This document shows, in pieces, positions 37,594 to 45,987 of a stretch of 64,000 bases of DNA (position 1 is its first letter; each line of letters begins with the position of its first letter). Source of the DNA: Streptomyces glomeratus (GTDB lineage: Bacteria; Actinomycetota; Actinomycetes; Streptomycetales; Streptomycetaceae); NCBI RefSeq assembly GCF_021462825.1, contig NZ_JAKEEB010000026.1:29812-93811 (forward strand), written 5' to 3'. The notes beneath the pieces are model-generated. The model was not told the origin of the DNA. It saw nothing but the letters and a program-made list of their open reading frames with translations, and did not search any database. A program made the position numbers and the translations under genes.

Positions 37594-37626
37594 GTCAGGC
37601 CCCGCCGATGCACGGCGGGGCCTGAC
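37594..37626. terminator. strong stem-loop between convergent genes
   Basis: A perfect 14-bp inverted repeat (gtcaggccccgccg at 37594-37607, complement at 37613-37626) with a 5-nt loop lies between the ends of the SnoaL-like and the following minus-strand glycosyltransferase genes, so it should terminate transcription in both directions. Confidence 0.85.
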
Positions 37627-37650
37627 CTTGTGCGGCGCCGGCCGGCGTGC

Positions 37651-38787
37651 TCAGGCCGTGAGCGCGGCCAGTCGCGCCACGAGGTCGGCGACGGGCGGCA
37701 TCGCCCCCGCCTCGTTCCGGACCTCCTCGGCGGTCTTGTGGAGGGACTCGTCCTCGAGCAGCCGCACACAGTCGTCCGCTCCGAGCTCGGACCCCTTTGC
37801 ACGGAATCCGATCCCGCGGGCCACGACGACGTCGCTGGCGATGTTCTGGTAGGAACCCTGTGGAATCACGCACTGCGGTACACCGCTGACCAGCGCGGTC
37901 ATCATCGTGCCTGTGCCGCCGTGGTGGATGAGACCGTCACAGGTCTCCAGCAGCACTCCGAGCGGGATCCACTCGACCGCGCGCACGTTGCCGGGCAGTT
38001 CGCCCAGCAGCGACACGTCTCCGCCCCCCAGCGTCAGAACGAACTCGGCGTCCATGGCGCCGATCCTGGAGAAGAGCGGGGCCAGTCTGGCGATGCCTCC
38101 CCACCGGGCGTCGATGGCACCGAGCGTCACGGCGATCCGGCGCCGATCGCCCTGCGTGCGGGGCAGCCAGTCCGGCAGGACGCCCCCGCCGTTGTACGGC
38201 ACATACCTGACGGGCCAGTCGCCTGTGGACCGGTCGCCGGGAAGAAGCGCCTCGATGCTCGGCGGCATGGGCATCAGCCGTACGGAGGTACGCGGCCTGC
38301 CGGTGATGCCCAGCCGCTCGTACTCCCCACTCATCGCCTGCCTGATGAGGTGCGTGAGACCGTGCTCGCCGTCGGCCGGACCGAGCGGCAACTCGACGGC
38401 CGGAATGCCGAGCTCGGCCGCGATGAGCGGGCCGGCGCCTTGCGTGGGGGTGTGCACGACGAGGTCGGGCCGCCATGACGCGGCGACCTTCCTGGCGCCT
38501 TCGACCGCGACCGTCGAGACCCTGGCGAACATCTGGGCGAGGAAGTCGACTCCCACGTCCTCGCCGTGCATCGGATCGCTGACCTCGCTGTCCTCGGGAA
38601 TGAAGACCTTTGCGTAGTCCAGTCCGGGGGTGACGTCCACCACGCACAGGCCGGCCTCGGTGGCGCCGTGGATGTCGCCGCCCGTGGCGTAGAGGACCTG
38701 GTGTCCCGCCGCCCGCAGGGCGTGCGCCAGCGGAACGGTCGGCAGGATATGGCTGAGCCCGGGAGATGTTACGAACAGCGCGCGCAT
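37651..38787 (-). CDS. GT-B glycosyltransferase, short form
   Basis: 378 residues, clearly shorter than the approximately 435 of its neighbours. MRALFVTSPGLSHILPTVPL at the N-terminus, VRYVPYNGGGVLPDWLP in the hinge, and donor motif HHGGTGTMMTALVSGVPQ at about residue 287. The N-terminal domain lacks part of the acceptor-loop region found in the other copies. Transcribed alone. Start ATG 38787 with AGGGGAATC upstream. Acceptor and sugar unknown. Confidence 0.9.
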   Translation of the reverse strand: MRALFVTSPGLSHILPTVPLAHALRAAGHQVLYATGGDIHGATEAGLCVVDVTPGLDYAKVFIPEDSEVSDPMHGEDVGVDFLAQMFARVSTVAVEGARKVAASWRPDLVVHTPTQGAGPLIAAELGIPAVELPLGPADGEHGLTHLIRQAMSGEYERLGITGRPRTSVRLMPMPPSIEALLPGDRSTGDWPVRYVPYNGGGVLPDWLPRTQGDRRRIAVTLGAIDARWGGIARLAPLFSRIGAMDAEFVLTLGGGDVSLLGELPGNVRAVEWIPLGVLLETCDGLIHHGGTGTMMTALVSGVPQCVIPQGSYQNIASDVVVARGIGFRAKGSELGADDCVRLLEDESLHKTAEEVRNEAGAMPPVADLVARLAALTA

Positions 38788-38882
38788 GATTCCCCTCTTG
38801 GCCAGATGCTGACTTCCCGGTGAGCGTGTCAACGCCTCGTCTCACACCGATCGACGAGCGCCGCGAGCCGCTCCACCTGTCC

Positions 38883-38914
38883 TCATCGGGTTTTCGAGGG
38901 CCGCGCCGGATCGT
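38883..38914 (+). promoter_or_regulatory. possible SARP-type repeats and -10 upstream of the NmrA-like gene
   Basis: TCATCGG (38883) and TCGAGGG (38894) are 11 bp apart, and GATCGT (38909-38914) follows the second by 8 bp. Only the second heptamer is close to consensus, so this is a weaker member of the set. Confidence 0.4.
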
Positions 38915-38930
38915 CGGAGGCGGAGGAAAA

Positions 38931-39755
38931 ATGACGATCTTGGTAACGGGCGCGACCGGCAACGTCGGTCGCCGTGTGGTCGATCTGCTTGTGCGGGCGG
39001 GCGAGCGGGTACGGGCCCTGACGCGGGACCCCGCCGCGGCCGGGCTGCCGTCCGACCTCGCGGTGCGAGGGGATCTCGCGAAGCCCGCGACGCTGGCGGG
39101 CGCTCTCGACGGTGTCGAACGGGTCTATCTCTTCCCGGTTCCCGGCACCGCCGCGGAGGTCGTCGCGATGGCTCGCCGGTTCGGTGTCCGGCGTGTCGTG
39201 GTGCTGTCGTCCGACGCGGTCACCGACGGGACGGACTCCGGACTGCACAGCGAAGTGGAGCGGGCCGTGGAGGATTCGGGCCTCGACTGGACCCATATCC
39301 GGCCCGGTGAGTTCGCGCTCAACAAGGTGAGCATGTGGAGCCGCTCGATCCGCTCGGAGGGCGTCGTCCGGATGGCCTACGGCGAGGTCCGTGGGGTCCC
39401 GGTGCACGAGGAGGACGTCGCGGCGATGGCCGTCGCGGCGTTGACACAGGACGGGCACGTGGGAAAGGCGTACTCCGTGTCCGGCCCCGAAGCGCTCACC
39501 CAGCGCGACCAGGTCGCGCTGATCTCGGCCGCCTCCGGCCGTGACATCCGCTTCGAGGAGATCACACCTCAGGAGTGGCGCACCCAGCTCCTCGAGCAGG
39601 GCATGCCCGCCTACGCAGTGGACTACATCCTCGGCTTCCACGCCGGCTGGGCCACCAAGCCGCCCGTGGTGTCCGAGGACGTGGAGCGGGTGCTCGGCCG
39701 TTCCCCGCGCACCTTCGCCCACTGGGCCGCCGAGCACGCCGCCGCGTTCCGCTGA
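38931..39755 (+). CDS. NmrA-like NAD(P)-binding oxidoreductase
   Basis: 274 residues. N-terminal Rossmann fold MTILVTGATGNVGRRVVDLL, then VVVLSSDAVTDG and the atypical SDR active-site region WTHIRPGEFALN; the classical Tyr-x-x-x-Lys is missing. Family members found in aromatic polyketide clusters act as quinone or enone reductases or have unknown roles. GGAGG with a short A-run precedes the ATG. 84 bp before the FkbM methyltransferase, probably one operon. Confidence 0.8.
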   Translation: MTILVTGATGNVGRRVVDLLVRAGERVRALTRDPAAAGLPSDLAVRGDLAKPATLAGALDGVERVYLFPVPGTAAEVVAMARRFGVRRVVVLSSDAVTDGTDSGLHSEVERAVEDSGLDWTHIRPGEFALNKVSMWSRSIRSEGVVRMAYGEVRGVPVHEEDVAAMAVAALTQDGHVGKAYSVSGPEALTQRDQVALISAASGRDIRFEEITPQEWRTQLLEQGMPAYAVDYILGFHAGWATKPPVVSEDVERVLGRSPRTFAHWAAEHAAAFR

Positions 39756-39839
39756 ACGGCTCTCTCCGCACCACGGCCTTCGCCGGGCATCGACGCAACC
39801 TCACGGAATCCCCATCCACCACGAGTACTGGAGTCGCTC

Positions 39840-40637
39840 ATGTTCGCGCCGCCCGAGGACACCGCCCCGGTCGAGTACACACTCTCCGACGGGCGCACGG
39901 TCCTGGCCGTCCATCCCACCGAGGCCGGCACCATCTGGGGGGAAATCAACGACGATCCCGGTTCGCTCTACCGACGCGCCGCGGTCGGCCTTCCGGCCGA
40001 TGAGGTGATCATCGACGTCGGTGCTCACATCGGTCTGGCGGCACTGTTCTTCGCCGACCAGGTGCCCGGCGTGCGCCTGCTCTCGGTCGAGCCGGCGCCG
40101 AGGACCTTCGCCTGCCTGGAGGCGAATCTCGCCCGTCATGCGCCCGGGGCGATCGCGTGCCGGGCGGCGGTCGGCGCGCAGCCCGGCACCGCGACGCTGA
40201 CCTTCCGCCCCTATATCGCCTCGGCGTCCTCCCTGCACGAGGATCCGCAGGATCAGGACCGCAACCTGGAGGCCTACTTCATCAACACCCACACGGTCGA
40301 CGAGCAGGCCCGAGCGGCCGGTCGGGGGTACTTCGAGGTCACCGAGACCGTCCCCGTCGACGTGACCACGCTGGCCGCCCTGATGAAGGAGCACGCCGTC
40401 GACCGGGTCGGTCTACTCAAGGTCGACGTGGAACGCGGCGAGTTGGAGGTCCTGCGCGGCATCGACCCCGATGCATGGCCGCGTATCCGGCGCGTCGTCC
40501 TGGAGGTCCACGACATCGCGGGGCGGCTCGGGGAGATCGTCGGCTTGCTCGCCGGACTCGGCTACGAGGTCACCGTTTCGCAGACCCCGGTCTTCGCCGG
40601 CGGCAGCGTGTTCCTCGTCCTGGCACGCCGGGACTGA
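39840..40637 (+). CDS. FkbM-family O-methyltransferase
   Basis: 265 residues. SAM-binding motif VIIDVGAHIGLAALFFA and the FkbM signature LLKVDVERGELEVLRGI. FkbM enzymes methylate hydroxyls of macrolides and sugars. Here the likely substrate is a sugar hydroxyl or a carboxyl/phenol of the aglycone; the sequence cannot decide. Linked to the NmrA-like gene upstream. Confidence 0.88.
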   Translation: MFAPPEDTAPVEYTLSDGRTVLAVHPTEAGTIWGEINDDPGSLYRRAAVGLPADEVIIDVGAHIGLAALFFADQVPGVRLLSVEPAPRTFACLEANLARHAPGAIACRAAVGAQPGTATLTFRPYIASASSLHEDPQDQDRNLEAYFINTHTVDEQARAAGRGYFEVTETVPVDVTTLAALMKEHAVDRVGLLKVDVERGELEVLRGIDPDAWPRIRRVVLEVHDIAGRLGEIVGLLAGLGYEVTVSQTPVFAGGSVFLVLARRD

Positions 40638-41155
40638 GGCCTGTCCGGCGGGTCGTGCCGTGGGTCACGATGTCCGGCACGCCCCTCCGCGGCATGGCCG
40701 CGGAAGGTGACGACATGATCCGCCGGCCATGCCCAGGAGAGGGGACCGGCCCAGGTGCGACAGGATCCGGGTCGGAGCGTCCGAGCCGCCGGGTTCGGGA
40801 AGGCTCGGGGCGAAGGCGGCGCCCGGCAGGCAGTCGGCCCCAGCGCCGCGAGGCCTCGATGCCGGGCCGTCGTGAAGCCTCGGTGCCGGGCCGTCATGTG
40901 CGCGAGCGCACCGGTTCGTCGTCGAGCCCGAGCGTCACCGAGTACGTCCACAGGGCCGGCCCGTGCCCGCGCGGCACCGGCGACCCGGCGGCCACCAGTG
41001 CGCGCCCCAGCGGGACCAGCCCGAGCCGGCGGACCGGCGGGCGCGCGTACTCCGACTCATCCCGGCGGAGCACCGGTGCGTGACCGGTGGTAAGAGCCCT
41101 TGTCGCCTTGTCGCCTTGTCGCCTTGTCGCCCTGTCGTCCGCCCGGCGCGTCAGG
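40638..41155. other. 518-bp gap between convergent genes, no convincing gene
   Basis: The gap separates the ends of the FkbM gene (plus) and a glycosyltransferase gene (minus), so no promoter is needed. Frames here are Arg/Pro/Gly-rich on every strand and none has a recognisable fold. It holds an imperfect 20-bp duplication near 40850-40900 (gcctcgatgccgggccgt and gcctcggtgccgggccgt) and the 8-bp tandem repeat listed next. It may be a decayed insertion or a rearrangement scar. Confidence 0.55.
41098..41137. repeat. 8-bp tandem repeat
   Basis: The unit ccttgtcg occurs four times exactly from 41098 to 41129 and once with a change (ccctgtcg) at 41130-41137. It lies just after the end of the glycosyltransferase gene and could have arisen by slippage. 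Confidence 0.9.
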
Positions 41156-42466
41156 CTACAGCGCCGGAACCCGCGGCCGGAGCCGGCTGCGGGTCCCGGG
41201 CGTGGGGCGGTGCCGCTCGGTGAGCCGTTCCAGCACCGGTACCACGGCGGCGGGCGACGGCTCGGACCGTATCGACGTGCTGAGCAGCTCGGCGTTCCGG
41301 CGGAAACCGGGCTCCCGCAGAAGCCGTACCAGGCGTGACCGAAGGCCCGTCGGCGTCAGTTCATCGGTGGGCAGATGGAGGCCGGCGCCGAGGGCCTCCA
41401 GGCGCCGGGCCCGATAGAGGTGGTCCCACATCCAGCCCATGGCGATCTGGGGCACCCCCAGGGCCGCCGCCGTCGCCCACGTTCCGGCACCTCCGTGGTG
41501 CACGATCGCGGAACAGGTCGGCAGCAGCGAGTCCAGCGGCACGCTTTCCACGACCCGGACGTTCTCCGGGACATCCGGGACCCGGGCGAGCTCGTCCGCG
41601 CTCATGGTTGCGACGATCTCGACGTCCAGGCCGCGCATCGCGGTGAAGAGGTCCTCGAGCGCGACCGTGTGCGGGAAACCCGACCGCTGAGCGGTGACCC
41701 CCAGCGTCACGCACACCCGCGGGCGTGCCGGGGCGGAGCGCAGCCAGTCGGGGACGACGGCGGGAACCAGCCCGTTGTACGGCACGTACCGCATGGGCAC
41801 GAGCGGATTCCCGAGGGAGAGCCGCACGCCGGCCGGCATCTGGTCGATCGACCACTGGCCGGTCACCGCCTCCTCGCCGAACTCGCACCCGAAACGGGCG
41901 AGCACCGGTGTGAGCCAGTCGGCCATCGGGTCGTCGTCGTTCGGCGGACGCCGGCTCCGCAGGCGCTCCAGGAACAGCATCCGCGCGTTGAGGAACATGT
42001 CGGGGAACGACAGGAGGCGGGCGTGCGCGGCGCCGCTGGCGATGGCCGCCACGGCGCCCGCGAAGGTGAACGGTTCCCAGACGACCAGGTCGGGCCGCCA
42101 GTAGCGGGCGTACTCGACCAGATCGTCGATCACCGGGTCACTGTTGATCCGGGAGTAGAACAGCGCCGTCATCACCGTCATGTGACCGGTGAGGAAGTCG
42201 GTCCCGAGCCGCTGGTGGTTGTTCTCCAGATAGTCCTTGTTCTGGTGCAGGGCGAAGATCCCGGGTCCCGCCTCCCGCAGCACGGTGTCGTGGTCGTGGT
42301 CGACCCCCACCGGCACGGCCGTGAGTCCCGCGGCGGTGATTGTCCCGGTGAGTGCGGGCTGGCTCGCCACCCGGACTTCGTGGCCGGCGGCGCGCAGGGC
42401 CCAGGCCAGCGGCACCGATCCGGCGAAGTGGGCGTCCATCGCGAAGGACGTCATCAACACGCGCAT
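41156..42466 (-). CDS. aminosugar-type GT-B glycosyltransferase (needs P450-like partner)
   Basis: 436 residues. MRVLMTSFAMDAHFAGSVPL at the N-terminus, HHGGAGTWATAAALGVPQ at about residue 319. The segment WSIDQMPAGVRLSLG differs from the other copies and resembles the DesVII/AknS/EryCIII group that transfers aminodeoxysugars. A heme-less P450-like gene starts this operon 16 bp upstream, the usual partner arrangement (AknS/AknT, EryCIII/EryCII). It is therefore the best candidate to transfer the amino sugar made with the 3-aminotransferase. GAGGCCCC precedes the ATG. Confidence 0.92.
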   Translation of the reverse strand: MRVLMTSFAMDAHFAGSVPLAWALRAAGHEVRVASQPALTGTITAAGLTAVPVGVDHDHDTVLREAGPGIFALHQNKDYLENNHQRLGTDFLTGHMTVMTALFYSRINSDPVIDDLVEYARYWRPDLVVWEPFTFAGAVAAIASGAAHARLLSFPDMFLNARMLFLERLRSRRPPNDDDPMADWLTPVLARFGCEFGEEAVTGQWSIDQMPAGVRLSLGNPLVPMRYVPYNGLVPAVVPDWLRSAPARPRVCVTLGVTAQRSGFPHTVALEDLFTAMRGLDVEIVATMSADELARVPDVPENVRVVESVPLDSLLPTCSAIVHHGGAGTWATAAALGVPQIAMGWMWDHLYRARRLEALGAGLHLPTDELTPTGLRSRLVRLLREPGFRRNAELLSTSIRSEPSPAAVVPVLERLTERHRPTPGTRSRLRPRVPAL

Positions 42467-42482
42467 GCAAGGGGCCTCACTC

Positions 42483-43766
42483 TCACGCGGCGACGGGAAA
42501 CTGCAGCAGGCCTCCGCTGACCGGCGACCGCAGTCGGCGCACGGCGGGGCCCGTACGGTGCAGGCCCGGCAGTCGCCGGGCGAGCGTCTCGAGGGCGGCA
42601 GCCGCGTGGGTGCGCGCGAAGGCAGAGACCACCGAGACGGGCAGTCCCTCCGTGCCGAACAGGTCGGATGCGGAGGTCTTCCGGCCGACGACGAACCGAT
42701 CGGCGTCACGGAAGGCTCCGGCATCGCGATCGGCGGCCTCGATCAGTACGACGACCTGGCCGCCGGTCTTCACCCGCTCCCCGCCCAGCACCGTCTCCTC
42801 CCCGGCCACCAGCTTCTGCATCCGGACCGGAGGCGCGTGACGGAGCGTCTCCGTCACCACGTCCGCGGCCCGCGCCGGGTCCTCCGTCAGCTTCGTCCAC
42901 TCGTCCCGACGGTCGAGCAGCGCCGAGACCGCGTTGCCGGCCAGGGTCACCGCGACCTCGACGCCGACCGCCGTGAAGAGCGTGCAGAGCACCTGCCCGG
43001 TCGGCCGGTCGGCCGCCCGCGACACCCGGCTCAGCAGGTCCTCCCCCGGGTTGCGCAACGCCGCCGTGGTCAGTTCCCCGGCCAGCTGCCGGCACTCGGC
43101 GACGGCCGTGATCAGGCTCCGGGCGGTGTTCAGCCGGGGCGGGCACAGCGTGGCGTCCAGGGTGACCGCGGCGTTCGAGCAGATCCGCCCGTACTCGGCC
43201 CCCCGCTCCACCGGCACGCCCAGCAGCGAGGCGACGGTGGCGGTGACGGCCGGCCGCAGCAGATCCGCCGTCAGATCGAAGCCGCTTTCACCGCTTCCGA
43301 GCGCGTCCAGGCGCTGTTCGTGGTGTTTGACCGCCGCCGCGTGCTGTGCCGGTGCGGCCTCCCCGGTGAAGGCGGGCTCGACCAGCGCCCGAAGCCGCGT
43401 GTACTCGTCCCGGGGCAGCTTCAGGCAGGCGTCGTCGAGCGGGAAGACGTCGTCCAGGGACGGGATCTGCCACGCGTAGGAGGCCCGGTCGTTCGGCACC
43501 GACTCGGGAGCGGGCGGCCGCACGCCGAGCCGGCCGTCGGCGAGCGCCTCGGCGCCGGTCGCGTGGTCGGCGGTCACCCAGGCCTCCGCGCTGCTCCAGT
43601 AGAGGCGTCCCCGCTCCCGCACCTTCCGGCCGAGCTCGTGCGGGTCGTCGCTCTCCGCCCTCAGCAGCAGCGCGTACGGGTCGTCCTTGACCCCGTAGAT
43701 CCATTGGAAGCCGCGCACGGTCATCAGCTCGCGGCCCAGCTCGCTGTCGGTCTTGTTCGAGATCAT
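42483..43766 (-). CDS. heme-less P450-like glycosyltransferase activator (DesVIII/EryCII/AknT type)
   Basis: 427 residues with the overall P450 fold: ETLR (ExxR) and a C-terminal region aligned with the heme loop, but the loop reads LFGTEGLPVSVVSAFA with no cysteine, and the I-helix threonine is missing (TAVGVEVAV). Such proteins bind and activate their aminosugar glycosyltransferase instead of oxidising. The adjoining downstream gene is that transferase. The start ATG 43766 coincides with the expected transcription start of the promoter below, suggesting a leaderless mRNA. Confidence 0.9.
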   Translation of the reverse strand: MISNKTDSELGRELMTVRGFQWIYGVKDDPYALLLRAESDDPHELGRKVRERGRLYWSSAEAWVTADHATGAEALADGRLGVRPPAPESVPNDRASYAWQIPSLDDVFPLDDACLKLPRDEYTRLRALVEPAFTGEAAPAQHAAAVKHHEQRLDALGSGESGFDLTADLLRPAVTATVASLLGVPVERGAEYGRICSNAAVTLDATLCPPRLNTARSLITAVAECRQLAGELTTAALRNPGEDLLSRVSRAADRPTGQVLCTLFTAVGVEVAVTLAGNAVSALLDRRDEWTKLTEDPARAADVVTETLRHAPPVRMQKLVAGEETVLGGERVKTGGQVVVLIEAADRDAGAFRDADRFVVGRKTSASDLFGTEGLPVSVVSAFARTHAAAALETLARRLPGLHRTGPAVRRLRSPVSGGLLQFPVAA

Positions 43767-43773
43767 GGCGGTC

Positions 43774-43805
43774 ACCGTAGGAGTCCGGGCTCGAGCGTTC
43801 CTCAA
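43774..43805 (-). promoter_or_regulatory. SARP-type repeats and -10 of the P450-like/glycosyltransferase operon
   Basis: On the minus strand TTGAGGA (43805 down to 43799) and TCGAGCC (43794 down to 43788) are 11 bp apart, and the -10 TACGGT (43779 down to 43774) follows by exactly 8 bp. This is the best match to the SARP promoter model in the window. Confidence 0.7.
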
Positions 43806-43831
43806 TCCCGGCCGCCTGATCTCCTGGAAGG

Positions 43832-44599
43832 TCAGGTGAGCGACAGGGCGCCGTCCACGGGGAGCACGAGGCCCGTCGCATAGCGGGCTTCTGGGCGGGT
43901 CAACTCGGTGATCCACCAGGCGATCTCGGCCGGATCGCCGACCCGGCCGGCCGGGGTGCTCGATCCCATGCGGGCCAGGAAGCCGGCGTACTCCTCCTCC
44001 GACATGCCCGAGCGCACCCCCGTTCCGGTGTCGACCACCCCGGGGGCGACGCCGACCACCCTGATGCCGCGCGGCGCCAGCTCGACGGACCAGGTCCGGG
44101 TCAGGAAGTCCAGTCCGGCCTTCGTCGCCCCGTAAGGCCCGCAACCGGGCCAGGAGCGCATCCCCAGCGCACCGGCGGTGCTCAGATTGACGACCGTGCC
44201 CCCGCTCCGCTCGAGTGGGTCCAGCGCGCACTGGGTGAGCAGGATCGGGGCGAGCAAGTTCGTGCGGATCTGTTGTTCGGCCTGAGCGGGGTCGATCGCG
44301 CCCATGGACTGGTAGGCGGCCACGGCCGCGTTGTTGACCAGCACGTCCAGGGCGCCGAACTCGCGCAGCGCCGTCTCGACGACCAGGCGGGGCACGTCCG
44401 GCTCGGTGAGGTCCCCGGCAAGGGTGCGGATGGTGTCGTGGCCCGCGGCGGTCTCGGCCAGCGACCGCTCGGTGCGTCCGACGACGAGGACGCCCGCGCC
44501 GCGGGCGGCGAAGGCGTGCGCCGTGGCCCGGCCGATCCCGGTACCTCCACCGGTGACGACGACGGCGCGCGGACCCGTGTGCTCGGATGGGGTAGTCAT
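43832..44599 (-). CDS. short-chain dehydrogenase/reductase
   Basis: 255 residues, classical SDR. TGGGTGIGRATA, VNNAAVAAYQ, catalytic CGPYGATKAGLDFL (Tyr-x-x-x-Lys) and C-terminal YATGLVLPVDGALSL. Could be a ketoreductase of the aglycone or a sugar reductase. It lies upstream of the P450-like gene on the same strand but has its own region before it and is divergent from the aminotransferase. Confidence 0.85.
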   Translation of the reverse strand: MTTPSEHTGPRAVVVTGGGTGIGRATAHAFAARGAGVLVVGRTERSLAETAAGHDTIRTLAGDLTEPDVPRLVVETALREFGALDVLVNNAAVAAYQSMGAIDPAQAEQQIRTNLLAPILLTQCALDPLERSGGTVVNLSTAGALGMRSWPGCGPYGATKAGLDFLTRTWSVELAPRGIRVVGVAPGVVDTGTGVRSGMSEEEYAGFLARMGSSTPAGRVGDPAEIAWWITELTRPEARYATGLVLPVDGALSLT

Positions 44600-44645
44600 G
44601 AGCGCACCATCAGGACAGCCGCTCGAACCGATGTCCAGGCCCGGC

Positions 44646-44688
44646 TTGAGGTTCCTTCGAGTCGCCCGCGAGCATGCCGGGATGCGAT
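44646..44688 (+). promoter_or_regulatory. SARP-type repeats and -10 upstream of the aminotransferase gene
   Basis: TTGAGGT (44646), TCGAGTC (44657) and GCGAGCA (44668) are spaced 11 bp, and TGCGAT (44683-44688) begins 8 bp after the last. Three of six -10 positions match (T1, A5, T6). The set lies in the divergent gap to the SDR gene. Confidence 0.65.
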
Positions 44689-44766
44689 GAGTGCCGCGGA
44701 TCACAACGGTGTTCTCCCCGTGTGCCGCGGCTTCGTCGACCTACCGGGGGGAGTGTCAGCATTCTC

Positions 44767-45876
44767 ATGACCACTCATGTATGGGACTACCTGCGAGAGT
44801 ACGAGAACGAGCACGATGACATCCTCGACGCGGTCGAGACGGTCTTCGGCTCCGGCCAACTGGTCCTCGGCCGCAGCGTGCGGGAGTTCGAGGCGGCCTT
44901 CGCCGCGTATCACGGTGCCCGGCACTGTGTGGGGGTCGACAACGGGACCAACGCCATCGTGCTCGGGCTTCAGGCGGCCGGGATCGGGCCGGGTGACGAG
45001 GTCATCACCGTCTCGAACACCGCGGCGCCCACCGTGGTCGCGATCGATGCGGTCGGGGCGGTGCCGGTGTTCGTGGACGTCGACGAGTCTACCTATCTGA
45101 TGGACCTCGACCAGGTGGACGCGGCCGTCACCGCGCGCACCCGGTGTCTGCTGCCCGTGCACCTGTACGGTCAGTGCGTCGCGCTCGACCGGCTGGAGGC
45201 GCTGGCCGCCAGGCACGATCTGGTGATCCTCGAGGACTGCGCGCAGGCGCACGGCGCGCGGCACAAAGGAAGAATCGCGGGCACCACGGGAAAGGCGGCG
45301 GCGTTCTCCTTCTACCCGACCAAGGTGCTGGGCGCCTACGGGGACGGTGGCGCCGTGATCACCTCGGACGACGAGGTCCACGAGAATCTGAGGCGGCTGC
45401 GGTACTACGGCATGGAGGACCGCTACTACGTGGTGCGGACGCCCGGCCACAACAGCCGCCTCGACGAGGTACAGGCCGAGATCCTGCGACGCAAACTGGG
45501 CCGTCTCGACGACTACATCGCCGGACGCCGCGCGATCGCACGGCGGTATGCCGAGGGCCTGGGCGACACCGATCTCGTACTTCCCGTGTCGGCGCCCGGG
45601 AACGAGCACGTCTACTACGTCTATGTGGTCAGGCACCCTGAGCGTGACGCCATCCTCGAGGCGATCAAGGCCTACGACATCGTGCTCAACATCAGCTACC
45701 CCTGGCCGGTGCACACCATGGCCGGGTTCGCACACCTGGGATACGCCGAGGGTTCGCTGCCCGTCACCGAGCGGCTGGCCCGGCAGATCTTCTCGCTCCC
45801 GATGTATCCGGGACTGTCGCCCGACACCCAGGACAAGGTGATCGACGCACTCCGCGAGGTGCTCGCCGGTCTGTGA
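44767..45876 (+). CDS. NDP-hexose 3-aminotransferase (DegT/DnrJ/EryC1 family)
   Basis: 369 residues, PLP-dependent. The PLP lysine is K186 in FSFYPTKVLGAYGDGG, D157 in ILEDCAQAHGA binds the pyridine nitrogen, and GVDNGTNAIVLGLQAAGI is the phosphate-site helix. It places an amino group at C-3 (or C-4) of a keto-deoxysugar, as TylB and EryCI relatives do. The start is uncertain: ATG 44767 was used, 13 nt after a GGGGGGAG tract. Together with the C-methyltransferase at 31764 it can supply a 3-amino-3-C-methyl sugar. Confidence 0.92.
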   Translation: MTTHVWDYLREYENEHDDILDAVETVFGSGQLVLGRSVREFEAAFAAYHGARHCVGVDNGTNAIVLGLQAAGIGPGDEVITVSNTAAPTVVAIDAVGAVPVFVDVDESTYLMDLDQVDAAVTARTRCLLPVHLYGQCVALDRLEALAARHDLVILEDCAQAHGARHKGRIAGTTGKAAAFSFYPTKVLGAYGDGGAVITSDDEVHENLRRLRYYGMEDRYYVVRTPGHNSRLDEVQAEILRRKLGRLDDYIAGRRAIARRYAEGLGDTDLVLPVSAPGNEHVYYVYVVRHPERDAILEAIKAYDIVLNISYPWPVHTMAGFAHLGYAEGSLPVTERLARQIFSLPMYPGLSPDTQDKVIDALREVLAGL

Positions 45877-45880
45877 ACCG

Positions 45881-45920
45881 CGTGCCGTGCCCGCCGGGTC
45901 GCGGCGGCAGGAACGGCACG
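45881..45920. terminator. stem-loop between convergent aminotransferase and lyase genes
   Basis: cgtgccgt (45881-45888) pairs with acggcacg (45913-45920), and the inner gcccgcc can pair partly with ggcggc, giving a long stem in the gap between the convergent genes. Confidence 0.6.
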
Positions 45921-45987
45921 GCCACCGGCTCGGAGTCCCCGTCGACGGGCGGCCGTCCGGGGCCCGGCCGAGCCCGGCGCACCCGGC

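Noticed and set aside
42483..43766. Functional cytochrome P450
   Set aside because: The heme-loop cysteine and I-helix threonine are missing; context with an aminosugar transferase fits the DesVIII/EryCII activator group.
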